A stretch of 62,471 nucleotides of DNA from Oscillospiraceae bacterium (lineage in GTDB: Bacteria; Bacillota; Clostridia; Oscillospirales; Ruminococcaceae). Where the stretch lies: positions 1 to 62,471 of the forward strand of contig JAFTTH010000034.1 of the NCBI GenBank assembly GCA_017466885.1, written 5' to 3'. The notes under the pieces were generated by a model, which did not search any database, was not told where the DNA came from, and saw only the letters and a program-made list of their open reading frames with translations. The position numbers and the translations under genes were made by a program. Positions 1 through 7,466 of the stretch are shown here, piece by piece (position 1 is the first letter of the stretch; every line of letters begins with the position of its first letter).

Positions 1-22
1 TCAACTTGTCGAATTTTTTTAT

Positions 23-202
23 CCAAGCCGCAGGCTTGGCATATCATCACCGCGCGAAGCGTGGTGCATATCATCAGCCCCTTTGGGGCTGTATCTCATC
101 ACGCTTTAGCGTGCATCTATCTGCGGCTTGATGATATACAAAACTTCGTTTTGATGATATGCAATTCCTGCGGAATTGATGATATACACGGCTTTCGCCG
201 TG
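23..202. repeat. Array of seven short hairpins with constant linkers (array 1)
   Basis: Seven small inverted repeats follow one another: 23-39, 48-66 (one G-U pair), 76-90, 100-113, 139-153, 162-178 and 187-202. Stems are 6-8 bp, loops 2-4 nt, and every stem has a different sequence. Between them lies a near-constant linker: CATATCATCA at 40-49 and 67-76, a variant at 91-100, then the reverse complement TGATGATATA/G at 129-138, 152-161 and 177-186. Linker orientation flips in the middle, around 114-128, so left and right linkers could also pair with each other. No function is known to me. Open frames through it are a by-product of the repeats. Confidence 0.8.
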
Positions 203-270
203 CTTTCTGTAAGTGTTCGAATTCATACGCAAAACTGCCGAAAACATTTTTCGTAGTCCATATCCAAATC

Positions 271-310
271 ATAACCGTCATTCTGATACAAGGGAATGAC
301 GGTTATTTTT
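271..310 (+). terminator. Intrinsic terminator-like hairpin
   Basis: A 13-bp perfect stem (271-283 with 294-306) has a 10-nt loop and is followed by a T run (306-310). It lies between hairpin array 1 and the first gene, so it would end a transcript entering from the left edge. From 311 to 423 I see only AT-rich sequence. Confidence 0.6.
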
Positions 311-423
311 ATACCCAAAATCAGCTTTTTTAGTTTTTTGAGAGTTAGGTTTTTAAATCAACGGTTTTGTTCGATTTCAAATCATTAAAATACAAGCAAT
401 CGTTAAATTGCAGCCAGTAATCG

Positions 424-452
424 TTGACTTATGCTTTGTTAAATGATAGAAT
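424..452 (+). promoter_or_regulatory. Sigma-A type promoter for the 476/848 gene pair
   Basis: TTGACT (424-429), a 17-nt spacer and TAGAAT (447-452) lie just ahead of an AGGAGG ribosome site (462-467) and the ATG at 476. Confidence 0.65.
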
Positions 453-475
453 GATTTTACAAAGGAGGCATCCAA

Positions 476-835
476 ATGAATTTGCCAAATACCGATTCAA
501 AATTTGACGAGTTAGTGTTTTTCGCTCAAGTAAAAAAGAAACCCGGTCTTTTTTTCGGGGAGCCGTCTTTACTGTCTTTTCGAGATCTGTTGTTTGGTAT
601 GGAATACGCATTTTCTTTTTACTGCCAAGAAAGTCCATTTAAGTATTTCTCTTTATTTGTTACGTGGTATCACGAAGAAATTATCAAAGACCGAAACGGG
701 TATGCATGTTGGTGGAATCATATTTTATACACCAGCGGCAACGACGATGCAGATGCCTTTGATTCTTTCTTTCATACATTTGAAAAGTATTTGCGTAATG
801 TCCATAATGTATGCTTGCCTGAAGAAAACGAGTAG
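476..835 (+). CDS. Unrecognised small acidic protein
   Basis: 119 residues, not recognised. It is rich in Phe, Tyr and Trp and acidic at the C-terminus, with no signal peptide or membrane segment. The start is well supported by AGGAGG 8 nt upstream and a promoter at 424-452. It lies 12 bp ahead of the next unknown gene, so the two probably form an operon. The size, aromatic content and F-D-S-F-F-x-x-F-E-x-Y-L pattern near the end are reminiscent of small immunity-type proteins of contact-dependent toxin systems. That is only an impression, and no toxin gene is visible here. The low GC content contrasts with the genes from 1.8 kb onward. Confidence 0.7.
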   Translation: MNLPNTDSKFDELVFFAQVKKKPGLFFGEPSLLSFRDLLFGMEYAFSFYCQESPFKYFSLFVTWYHEEIIKDRNGYACWWNHILYTSGNDDADAFDSFFHTFEKYLRNVHNVCLPEENE

Positions 836-847
836 AGAGGGATTATA

Positions 848-1279
848 ATGGAATTTTGGTGGTTTGCAATATTCTTTATTGTAATTGTCATCCCGCTGGT
901 TCTGGGGATCATAATTCCCATATATAAGGATCACAATGACTCAACCGGTGGCATTATCAACTACGATTCCATTATGAGAAAATTCGTCTATAAAATCCAC
1001 CTTTCACCACAACAGATCATTGACTTATTAAGTGCAAAAAACGCCGTGGATGAACTGTCTTGCAACTTTGATTTGGATAAATCAATCATACGCTTTTCAG
1101 ATTATGGTTCTCATAGAAATTACTACTTTCAAATTCAGGAATGCGGTGACTTTTCGATTTTGAAGCTGGAACAAGTCGAGCCGATCGGTATGAGCAGTCA
1201 TATCCCTTATAAGCTCAATCCGTTTTTTGTTCGCAAACTGCAAGCAGAGATCATCCCCTTTTCTCAATATAGTTTTTAA
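848..1279 (+). CDS. Unrecognised protein with one N-terminal membrane segment
   Basis: 143 residues, not recognised. Residues about 4-25 form one strongly hydrophobic segment with aromatic residues at its start and a Lys-Asp after it, so the protein is probably anchored with the remaining ~115 residues as one soluble domain. It has a GAGAGGG ribosome site and starts 12 bp after the preceding unknown gene, so it is probably cotranscribed with it. Downstream (1280-1355) I see no convincing terminator. Function is unknown. The pairing of a small soluble protein with a small anchored one may mean a partner pair. Confidence 0.7.
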   Translation: MEFWWFAIFFIVIVIPLVLGIIIPIYKDHNDSTGGIINYDSIMRKFVYKIHLSPQQIIDLLSAKNAVDELSCNFDLDKSIIRFSDYGSHRNYYFQIQECGDFSILKLEQVEPIGMSSHIPYKLNPFFVRKLQAEIIPFSQYSF

Positions 1280-1355
1280 GTCCACTCCCCTACTGTGTGT
1301 TTTTGTTGAGGTTATGGGTTGTTCTTCAGAGACTAAAAGCAAAGGTCTTGTTTTC

Positions 1356-1384
1356 TTGACAAAAAATCCCCGTTATGGTAGACT
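1356..1384 (+). promoter_or_regulatory. Sigma-A type promoter
   Basis: TTGACA (1356-1361), a 17-nt spacer and TAGACT (1379-1384) lie about 50 nt ahead of the gene at 1437. Confidence 0.65.
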
Positions 1385-1436
1385 TTTGGATAGGATTTTT
1401 TCACTACAGAAAAAATGAGGAGTTGGAACAAAGACA

Positions 1437-1781
1437 ATGGCAGTAAAAAACAGCTTAAAAAAGTCATATACGCAATCTCCGGAGCAGATTATGGAGGTTC
1501 TGAGAAACCCCCGCTTTCCGCAGCTTCTGGATGTAGAAATGATTGAGGAAGCCAAGCTTGCGGACGGCATTGAATTCCGTTACGGAAGAAAAACCACCTG
1601 GCAGCGCTGGGGAAGAAACTATTTCCTTAAGGTTTCCCAGGCCGAAGGCGGAACTGTGATTACTGTGACGATCCAATCGAGGAAAAGAACTGTGCTGTTC
1701 GACCCCGCCTGGAAGCAGGAAGCGGAAAAGGCATTGAACCGTCTTGAGGTTTTGATGGAGTTGCTCGGCACCGAAAAATAA
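1437..1781 (+). CDS. Unrecognised small protein
   Basis: 114 residues, basic, with no signal peptide or membrane segment. It has a GAGGAG ribosome site, a promoter at 1356-1384 and a terminator right after it (1795-1832), so it is probably a single-gene transcript. The pattern suggests a short alpha/beta domain: a helix near residues 14-40, strands around residues 45-85 including a run of V, I and T, and a final helix. I do not recognise the family. Confidence 0.7.
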   Translation: MAVKNSLKKSYTQSPEQIMEVLRNPRFPQLLDVEMIEEAKLADGIEFRYGRKTTWQRWGRNYFLKVSQAEGGTVITVTIQSRKRTVLFDPAWKQEAEKALNRLEVLMELLGTEK

Positions 1782-1794
1782 ATTAAAAATGGAG

Positions 1795-1832
1795 GCAACT
1801 GCAATTTCAGCAATGAGTTGCGGTTGCTTTTT
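1795..1832 (+). terminator. Intrinsic terminator
   Basis: A 10-bp stem (1795-1804 with 1818-1827, one G-U pair) is followed by TTTTT (1828-1832). It separates the small gene at 1437 from the phosphatase at 1850. Confidence 0.7.
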
Positions 1833-1849
1833 GTTCAGGAGGAACTCCT

Positions 1850-2578
1850 ATGAAAATATTGATTATCCGCCACGGCGATCCCGACTATGACCATGATACT
1901 CTAACCCCAAAAGGCAAACGGGAGGCCGAACTACTTGCCCGCTCTCTTGCCGGTCAGGAAATTACCACCTTTTATTGCTCGATTCTCGGCAGAGCCCGGG
2001 ATACCCTCCAGCCCCTTCTAGAGCTGACCGGTAAGGAGGCAGAGTATCTGGATTGGCTTCGGGAATTTAACTACGCTACCGTTGAGCACCCTTACGCGCC
2101 GGGACACCGATGGGGCGTGTGGGATTTTCTCCCCTCCTGGTGGACGCAATATCCCTCTTTGGCCGTTGCAGATGAGTGGCTGAACCATCCCATCATCCGG
2201 GATAGCGACGTTCCCCAGGCACACAAGGCTGTTTGCGATGGATTGGACGGGATCCTCGCCCGCCACGGATATCACCGGGAAGGGCGGATTTACCGGGTTA
2301 CCCAAAGCAACCACGATACCATTGCCTTTGTCTGCCATTTGGGGATTGAAGCGGTGCTGATGGGGCATCTTCTTGGCACCTCTCCCCTGATCTTTTCTCA
2401 AGGCTTTGGAGTGGTCCCCACCTCGGTTACCACTCTGATCACAGAAGAACGGCAGGAAGGGATCGCGGCCTTCCGTTGCCAAACGATGGGTGGCGTGGAC
2501 CATTTAACTGCCGCCGGTGAGGAGCTTTCCTTCCAGGGTCGGTTTTGTGAGTGCTTCTCGGATGACACCCGGCATTAA
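1850..2578 (+). CDS. Histidine phosphatase family protein
   Basis: 242 residues. The N-terminus carries the phosphoglycerate-mutase/acid-phosphatase signature RHGDPDYD (residues 7-14), where the His is the phosphorylated catalytic residue. The T-P-K-G-K-R-E-A segment follows at about residues 23-30, and a second catalytic His is expected in VCHLGIE (about residues 165-171). It is cytoplasmic, with no signal peptide. AGGAGG precedes the ATG. The substrate cannot be told: members of this family act on phosphosugars, nucleotides or cobamide intermediates. It is convergent with the GH20 gene and shares a two-way terminator with it. Confidence 0.85.
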   Translation: MKILIIRHGDPDYDHDTLTPKGKREAELLARSLAGQEITTFYCSILGRARDTLQPLLELTGKEAEYLDWLREFNYATVEHPYAPGHRWGVWDFLPSWWTQYPSLAVADEWLNHPIIRDSDVPQAHKAVCDGLDGILARHGYHREGRIYRVTQSNHDTIAFVCHLGIEAVLMGHLLGTSPLIFSQGFGVVPTSVTTLITEERQEGIAAFRCQTMGGVDHLTAAGEELSFQGRFCECFSDDTRH

Positions 2579-2589
2579 CATCACATCAT

Positions 2590-2639
2590 AAAAAGCGTAT
2601 GGCGGGATCCCTTTGGGAAGTTCTCACCATACGCTTTTT
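2590..2639. terminator. Two-way terminator between convergent genes
   Basis: A 13-bp perfect stem (2590-2602 with 2627-2639) has A and T runs at its two ends. It serves the phosphatase (+) and the GH20 gene (-). Confidence 0.85.
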
Positions 2640-2655
2640 CATTTATTATGTAATA

Positions 2656-4119
2656 TCAATAAGTGGTCGGAGCGGACTTCCGGAAGTTCTGATAAAGGCC
2701 TGTTACATAATCCAGACGCTCTTTAAACTCGTTCCAATCGGTCTGTTTGTCCCGATTCCAAACATTCTCGGAGAAGCTGGGAGTGCGCTCCTCCACCAGC
2801 TTCTGCTCCAAAAGCACGCCTTCTTCCACCGTTTCAAACATACTGGCGATCCGGTCACCCCAGGCAAGAAGCTGCCCCCCTTCCACCTGCTGGGTGGGAG
2901 GGATTACCAAGGGAGTCTTCAGATAAGGAGATTGCGGATGAACCGCTCCCCAGGTATAAATATTCCAGTTGAAGATCTCCTCAGGAGACCAGCAGGGCTC
3001 CGGAGTAACGATATAGGTGGGGTTCCACGCAGCGTTAACCAGGCGGAAACCACCCTCCAAAAGATCAGGAGTCAGCTGATAATAATTCTCCCAACTGACC
3101 ACAACCGCATCACGGGGAATCATATGGTTCATTTTTTTGCAGAAACCTTCCCAGATGACCGGTGTTTTGCCGCATTCGGAGATGACATCACAAACATCCT
3201 TGATGAAAGTGGCATACATCAGTTCGGCAAGCTCCCGCTTGGTTTCATCATTGACCATATACCGGTCAACATCCACGCCACGGCGGCGGAAGGCATCTAT
3301 ACACTTTTCGCATTCACACCATTTGGTGAGCGTCGCCTCATCCCCACCCATATGAATGTAAGTGGAGTCAGCAAACAGCTCACAAAGCTCCCGGAACAGG
3401 GTTGCAATTCCCTCCATAGACTCGTCCGACAGACAGATCACTCCATCTTTGCCAAACCGTTCTCCATATCCTTCCGCAAAGGAAACAGCATGGCCCGGAG
3501 TATCAATTTCCGGAATCAGTTCAACACCGCGAAGATTAGCATAAGCGATCAGGCTCTTGAGCTGCTCCTCCGTATAACTGCGACCCTCGGTGGAAAGCTT
3601 CGGAAACGCACGGGACGGAAGGGTATAGCTCTGATCGTCGGTAAAATGAAGGTGGAAATAGCGAATCTTATAGAACCGGCAAAGATCAACATATTCATAA
3701 AGCATACGGAACTCATGCCAGTTGCGCGCAAGGTCGACCATCACCGTGCGCCAGGTGCACTGGGGAGCATCCTCAATGGTGCCGATCGGAAGGGTGATTT
3801 TCTTCCCTGCCGGCTCCATCAGCTGGACAAGGGTGACCGCACCGTTATGCGCACCGAAAACATCGGATGCTTTCAAGGTTACGCCCGACTCGGAAACGGT
3901 TAGAACGTAACCCTCCTCAGGAACAGAGGAGTCATAAGAAAAAACAATGCCACCTTTTTGGGGTAGGACGGAAACGCCGTGCGTCCGATGGGCGAAGTCC
4001 ACCAACGTCTGCGCTGCGTTGAGAAAAATGGGGTCTGCTTCGTATGCCGGCAGGAAGGCTGCCCGCGTCTGTGACATACTCATTTTTCTGGGGGTAGGAA
4101 TCAAAGGAATCATCGTCAT
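2656..4119 (-). CDS. Family 20 glycoside hydrolase (beta-N-acetylhexosaminidase-like)
   Basis: 487 residues. An N-terminal alpha/beta domain (about 1-115) is followed by the TIM barrel. The hallmark HMGGDEAT has the Asp-Glu catalytic pair at D260-E261: in GH20 the Glu is the acid and the Asp helps the substrate N-acetyl group attack. The HFTDDQSY and PEIDTPGH motifs also fit. There is no signal peptide, so it is probably a cytoplasmic enzyme trimming terminal GlcNAc or GalNAc from imported oligosaccharides such as mucin or host glycans. It is cotranscribed with the TIM-barrel isomerase-like gene 24 bp upstream. The start may be Met1 or Met3, as both lie close behind AAAGG. Confidence 0.92.
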   Translation of the reverse strand: MTMIPLIPTPRKMSMSQTRAAFLPAYEADPIFLNAAQTLVDFAHRTHGVSVLPQKGGIVFSYDSSVPEEGYVLTVSESGVTLKASDVFGAHNGAVTLVQLMEPAGKKITLPIGTIEDAPQCTWRTVMVDLARNWHEFRMLYEYVDLCRFYKIRYFHLHFTDDQSYTLPSRAFPKLSTEGRSYTEEQLKSLIAYANLRGVELIPEIDTPGHAVSFAEGYGERFGKDGVICLSDESMEGIATLFRELCELFADSTYIHMGGDEATLTKWCECEKCIDAFRRRGVDVDRYMVNDETKRELAELMYATFIKDVCDVISECGKTPVIWEGFCKKMNHMIPRDAVVVSWENYYQLTPDLLEGGFRLVNAAWNPTYIVTPEPCWSPEEIFNWNIYTWGAVHPQSPYLKTPLVIPPTQQVEGGQLLAWGDRIASMFETVEEGVLLEQKLVEERTPSFSENVWNRDKQTDWNEFKERLDYVTGLYQNFRKSAPTTY

Positions 4120-4143
4120 TCTGCCTTTCTGATTGTATTCTTG

Positions 4144-5016
4144 TTATTCGATCACAGTGCTCTCAAAAAGCTCCGCCAGTCTCCGGGCCTGAAGGGCCAT
4201 CGTTTTGATTCCGTCAAAAACTGTTTCAGGGGTGCGATCATTGAGATATTTATCTGCCTCAAGGGTAAAATAACCCGAATAACCGATCTTTTTCAATGCG
4301 CTAACGATGGAGATAAAATCCATCTCCATTGAAAAAGGAATTTGGTGGGAGTCGTGCCACCGGTCGTTATCGTGAATATGGAGGGCTTGCAGACGGTCCC
4401 CCAGCGCCAGGATCATATTGACTGCACCAGATCCGGAGCCTCTCATTTCGGCATGGCCGAGATCAAGGCACGCCACAAAATCCGGATCATTCACAATGTC
4501 AATATGCTGAACAAAGCTCTCGGAGGTTGCACAGGCTGCAAAGGACGACTCATCCTTTTCCCTATCCCAATGCCACATATTTTCGGTGGCGATCTTAATG
4601 CCGTACCCCTTGGCAATGGGGAGAAGCTGCCGATAAATTTCCGCATTTTCTTCCGCTGTTCCGGCATTATTGGGATGGATCACGCAGATCTTCCCTCCCG
4701 CTTCAGCGGTGCACTCCATCGCCAGCTCCAGTTTGGGCCAGATATCCTCCCTGAGGATGGGAAAGGGAGCGTGCGACTGGTTGCAAACCAGGCCGTTATC
4801 CAATCCGATCTGCTTAAGCTTCCGAGCAAAACGCAGGGCCTCCCCGGTTGATAAGGGATGCGGCACCAGCCGGTTCGGGACGGTAGAATTACTATTGGGA
4901 CAAATTTCAAAGAGAGAAAAGTCCCAGGCGTCAAATCCCGCCTTTCCAAGATATTCCAGCGTTTTTTCTTCACCGATATGCTTAGCGGCCGAAGCAATCT
5001 CTGTTGATATTTTCAT
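4144..5016 (-). CDS. Sugar phosphate isomerase/epimerase family TIM-barrel protein
   Basis: 290 residues, xylose-isomerase-like TIM barrel (AP-endonuclease-2 fold). Candidate metal ligands are spread as usual for the family: a Glu in ATENMWHW, D and H in CLDLGHAEM, the His residues in LHIHDND, and the late Glu in FTLEADKY. It is cytoplasmic. It is the first gene of a pair with GH20 (24 bp apart), which suggests processing of the sugar released there. The precise reaction is not readable. The family includes hydroxypyruvate isomerase, tagatose epimerases and inosose dehydratases. Confidence 0.88.
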   Translation of the reverse strand: MKISTEIASAAKHIGEEKTLEYLGKAGFDAWDFSLFEICPNSNSTVPNRLVPHPLSTGEALRFARKLKQIGLDNGLVCNQSHAPFPILREDIWPKLELAMECTAEAGGKICVIHPNNAGTAEENAEIYRQLLPIAKGYGIKIATENMWHWDREKDESSFAACATSESFVQHIDIVNDPDFVACLDLGHAEMRGSGSGAVNMILALGDRLQALHIHDNDRWHDSHQIPFSMEMDFISIVSALKKIGYSGYFTLEADKYLNDRTPETVFDGIKTMALQARRLAELFESTVIE

Positions 5017-5036
5017 ATAAACACTCCATCATCCAA

Positions 5037-5072
5037 AATAGGGACACCTTTACACAAAAAGGTGTCCCTATT
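5037..5072 (-). terminator. Intrinsic terminator after trxA
   Basis: A 14-bp perfect stem (5037-5050 with 5059-5072) lies directly downstream of trxA on the minus strand, with a short T run after it. The gap to the next gene is small, so some read-through is possible. Confidence 0.75.
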
Positions 5073-5080
5073 GCGCGCTA

Positions 5081-5392
5081 TCAATCTGCCAGCATTGCAA
5101 GGATCTGCTCCTTGGGACGGACGCCTACTGCCCGCTGGACGATCTGACCATTCCGGATCACAACCAAAGTAGGAATACTCATCACGCCAAAGGCCTGAGC
5201 AAGCTCCGGCTCCTCATCAACGTTGACCTTTCCAACGGTGATCTGAGGGTTTTCCTCCGCAATTTCATCAATCACGGGAGAGACCATACGGCAGGGGCCG
5301 CACCAGCTGGCCCAAAAATCCAGAAGCACCGGCTGGGTGCTTTGGGTAACGATTGCATCAAAGGTATCTTTTGTAACATTCAGAACTGACAT
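5081..5392 (-). CDS. trxA: Thioredoxin
   Basis: 103 residues, one thioredoxin domain with the redox motif WCGPC in FWASWCGPCRM and the cis-Pro in SIPTLVV. It is a cytoplasmic disulfide reductase. Two in-frame ATGs exist. The first (5401) touches the AAAGG ribosome site with no gap, while the second (5392) is 9 nt away and is chosen, giving MSVLNVTKD. It is a single gene with its own promoter and terminator. No thioredoxin reductase is nearby. Confidence 0.96.
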   Translation of the reverse strand: MSVLNVTKDTFDAIVTQSTQPVLLDFWASWCGPCRMVSPVIDEIAEENPQITVGKVNVDEEPELAQAFGVMSIPTLVVIRNGQIVQRAVGVRPKEQILAMLAD

Positions 5393-5431
5393 AGAATTCA
5401 TCCTTTCTGCAGGAATCCATTGGGTAACTGT

Positions 5432-5460
5432 ATTATACCATAGATTCCGGAGATTTCCAG
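5432..5460 (-). promoter_or_regulatory. Promoter of trxA
   Basis: TATAAT on the minus strand (5432-5437) with a weak -35 CTGGAA (5455-5460) at 17-nt spacing, about 40 nt ahead of the trxA start. Confidence 0.5.
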
Positions 5461-5467
5461 CTGTTTT

Positions 5468-6439
5468 TTAAATTTTTTCATTCTGCCGGTGGATTTGTTC
5501 CTGGCGGATGAGGGGAAAATGCTTCAGAGTAGCATCATCAATTCGCTCCGCCTTCAGATCCAGGGCTGTGATCTGCCGGTTTTGGTAGGTGGTATAATAA
5601 AAAACGCCCTTTTTGGCATCACAGCAGGAGGTGTATACCGTATACTCCCAGCTCTCCCCCATTCGTGCACAGCCCTTTTGCTGCTCAACTGCCGACATCA
5701 CCCGGAAAAAGCAGCTGACCGACTCCTCATCCTCCCGCAGATTTTCAGCTACAAAGGCCGCCCGGACAAACCGGGAGGGAGAAGAAAGATCTCCGGGGAG
5801 TCCCATTGCACCCATACCGTGTGAAAGGGGCTCCAGCTCCATCCGGGGAGAAAATCGGTTTTCCGCCGGCTGTGGAGACAGCCCAAGAAAGAGAGAAAGG
5901 TGGGTCATTTGTTGGGGAAAGGGCGGGTTATTGGTAAGAATTCCCAACGGGTTTGTGTAAAGGGATAAACCTTGCCCCCCTGGCTCGGCAGTAATCGATC
6001 GGTTCGGATCGGAAATCAGCCAATGCAGAGGGGAAAGAGGAAGAGAATCGCTGAAATGCTCCTCCAAAAGATTGATTCGGGCAAGGAGCTGCTCTGCCTC
6101 ATCGCAGTCGGCACACTGCCCCAGAACCCAAGGGATGAACTCAAAGGGGGTGATGTTATCCGCCCCATTCTTCATGGGATGATAGACGGCATTTCCCGGG
6201 AAATTCAGTCCTGCTATGCTCAAGCCCTTTTCGTTTGTTGCCTCAAACAGCAAAGGAAATCCATCCCGTCGGATTCCCATTCCTACCATAGCATAATGAT
6301 GCAAAACCGTTTCTTTATGACGAAAACACAAAGGAAACCCCTGCGGGATCAGTAAAATTTCTTCCCCGCAGGAGCGATTTAGGTCCAGCGTCCTCCCAAA
6401 AAGATGTTCTTTTCCCTTCCAGGATAACGCAGTACACAT
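5468..6439 (-). CDS. Choloylglycine hydrolase family (bile salt hydrolase-like) Ntn amidase
   Basis: 323 residues, a typical bile salt hydrolase length. The start at ATG 6439 (GAGG 7 nt upstream) gives MCTAL, so removal of Met exposes Cys2, the nucleophile of this N-terminal-nucleophile family. A GTG six bases upstream would block this and is rejected. Other family residues are present: Arg16 and Asp19 in FGRTLDL, Asn in GLNFPGNA, Asn in LTNNPPF, and Arg in SPSRFVRAAF. It has no signal peptide, so it is cytoplasmic. It lies 14 bp after the PfkB kinase gene and is probably cotranscribed. Penicillin V acylases share the fold, so the substrate (conjugated bile acid or another amide) is inferred. 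Confidence 0.88.
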   Translation of the reverse strand: MCTALSWKGKEHLFGRTLDLNRSCGEEILLIPQGFPLCFRHKETVLHHYAMVGMGIRRDGFPLLFEATNEKGLSIAGLNFPGNAVYHPMKNGADNITPFEFIPWVLGQCADCDEAEQLLARINLLEEHFSDSLPLSPLHWLISDPNRSITAEPGGQGLSLYTNPLGILTNNPPFPQQMTHLSLFLGLSPQPAENRFSPRMELEPLSHGMGAMGLPGDLSSPSRFVRAAFVAENLREDEESVSCFFRVMSAVEQQKGCARMGESWEYTVYTSCCDAKKGVFYYTTYQNRQITALDLKAERIDDATLKHFPLIRQEQIHRQNEKI

Positions 6440-6453
6440 AGGCACACCTCATT

Positions 6454-7350
6454 TTATTCCTTCAGCAGTGCAAGGATACTTTCCCTCTCTCCCAAGCCTG
6501 CCGAAAATGCAGTGGCGCTTCCGGCGGCGCTTCCCAGGCGGAGGGCATACTCATATCCTTTCCCGCTTCCGGCCAAAAATCCAGCCACCATTGAGTCCCC
6601 TGCACCGACGGTATTCCGCACTGCCCCCCTATGAGCAGGACAGCGATGGGAATTTCCTCCCTCATCCAGCAGGAATGCACCCTCACCGCCCAGAGAGACC
6701 AGGACGTTTTTTGCACCAAACTTCTGCAGTTCTTTCGCCGCTTCCGCAATGGACGCATCGTCCGGCAGAGAGCGGTCGACCAGCTCCTCCAGCTCCTGCC
6801 GGTTGGGCTTGATTAAAAAAGGATGATATTTCAGCACATTTAACAGCAATTTCCCCGTTGCATCCACTACAAACCGGATCTGACGCCCAGCCAGACGGGA
6901 AAGGATCGTTTCATAGATATTTTCCGGAAGGGTTGCCGGTACACTTCCTGCCAAAACAAGGGTATCCCCCGTCTTAAGACCCTCCAGTTTCCCAAAAAGG
7001 AGCTCTGCTTCCTCCGGAGAGATGGCAGGACCCTGGGCATTGATCTCCGTTTCGCCCTCTCCTTTGAGCTTTACGTTGATTCGGGTACAACCGGTGGAAA
7101 GCCGAATAAAATCAGCCTTTACTCCCCAGCGCTCCACCTCTTTGACCAGAGCTTCCCCGGTAAAGCCTGCCACAAAGCCCAGGGCGGTAGTTTCCTCCCC
7201 CAGCTGTGCCAAAACGTAAGAGACATTAATTCCCTTTCCCCCAAAATAAAGCTCCTCTGATGCAGAACGGTTTGTCTGTCCAGCCTTGAGGGCGGAATTC
7301 ATCCGCATAACATAGTCAATAGCGGGGTTAAAGGTCACGGTGTAAATCAT
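6454..7350 (-). CDS. fruK: PfkB family kinase, probably 1-phosphofructokinase
   Basis: 298 residues, ribokinase/PfkB fold. The start T-F-N-P-A-I-D-Y and the early GGKGINVSYVLAQLG are typical of 1-phosphofructokinase and tagatose-6-phosphate kinase. The anion hole and catalytic Asp lie in TVGAGDSMVAGF near residue 245. It is cytoplasmic and would make fructose-1,6- or tagatose-1,6-bisphosphate. No fructose PTS gene or fruR repressor sits next to it, as is usual for fruK, so the sugar is uncertain. It has its own promoter and is followed after 14 bp by the bile-salt-hydrolase-like gene. Confidence 0.85.
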   Translation of the reverse strand: MIYTVTFNPAIDYVMRMNSALKAGQTNRSASEELYFGGKGINVSYVLAQLGEETTALGFVAGFTGEALVKEVERWGVKADFIRLSTGCTRINVKLKGEGETEINAQGPAISPEEAELLFGKLEGLKTGDTLVLAGSVPATLPENIYETILSRLAGRQIRFVVDATGKLLLNVLKYHPFLIKPNRQELEELVDRSLPDDASIAEAAKELQKFGAKNVLVSLGGEGAFLLDEGGNSHRCPAHRGAVRNTVGAGDSMVAGFLAGSGKGYEYALRLGSAAGSATAFSAGLGERESILALLKE

Positions 7351-7389
7351 CAGGAGATCATCCTTTCCGAGGGTCTTATTTCACCCTTC

Positions 7390-7417
7390 ATTATACCTGA
7401 TTCCAGTAAAAAAACAA
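7390..7417 (-). promoter_or_regulatory. Promoter of the kinase/hydrolase pair
   Basis: TATAAT on the minus strand (7390-7395) with TTGTTT (7412-7417) at 16-nt spacing. Confidence 0.5.
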
Positions 7418-7424
7418 GCAAAAA

Positions 7425-7457
7425 GTGACCGCGCACCTTTTTGGGGCACGCGATCAC
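7425..7457 (-). terminator. Terminator of the MFS-GH2 gene
   Basis: A 13-bp stem with wobble pairs (7425-7437 with about 7445-7457) lies just after the gene's stop and is followed on the minus strand by TTTTT. Confidence 0.65.
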
Positions 7458-7466
7458 CATCCACCG

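Noticed and set aside
23..202. CRISPR array
   Set aside because: The constant parts are only 8-10 bp, spacers are self-complementary and of unequal length, the constant part inverts mid-array, and no cas gene is present.
61..333. 90-residue open frame through array 1
   Set aside because: It is created by the repeats, has no ribosome site and runs through the hairpins and the terminator stem.
2599..3903. 434-residue plus-strand frame opposite GH20
   Set aside because: The other strand carries full GH20 motifs; this is a codon-usage shadow.
6440..6445. GTG start of the bile-salt-hydrolase-like gene
   Set aside because: It would leave two residues before the catalytic Cys, and the ribosome site spacing fits ATG 6439.
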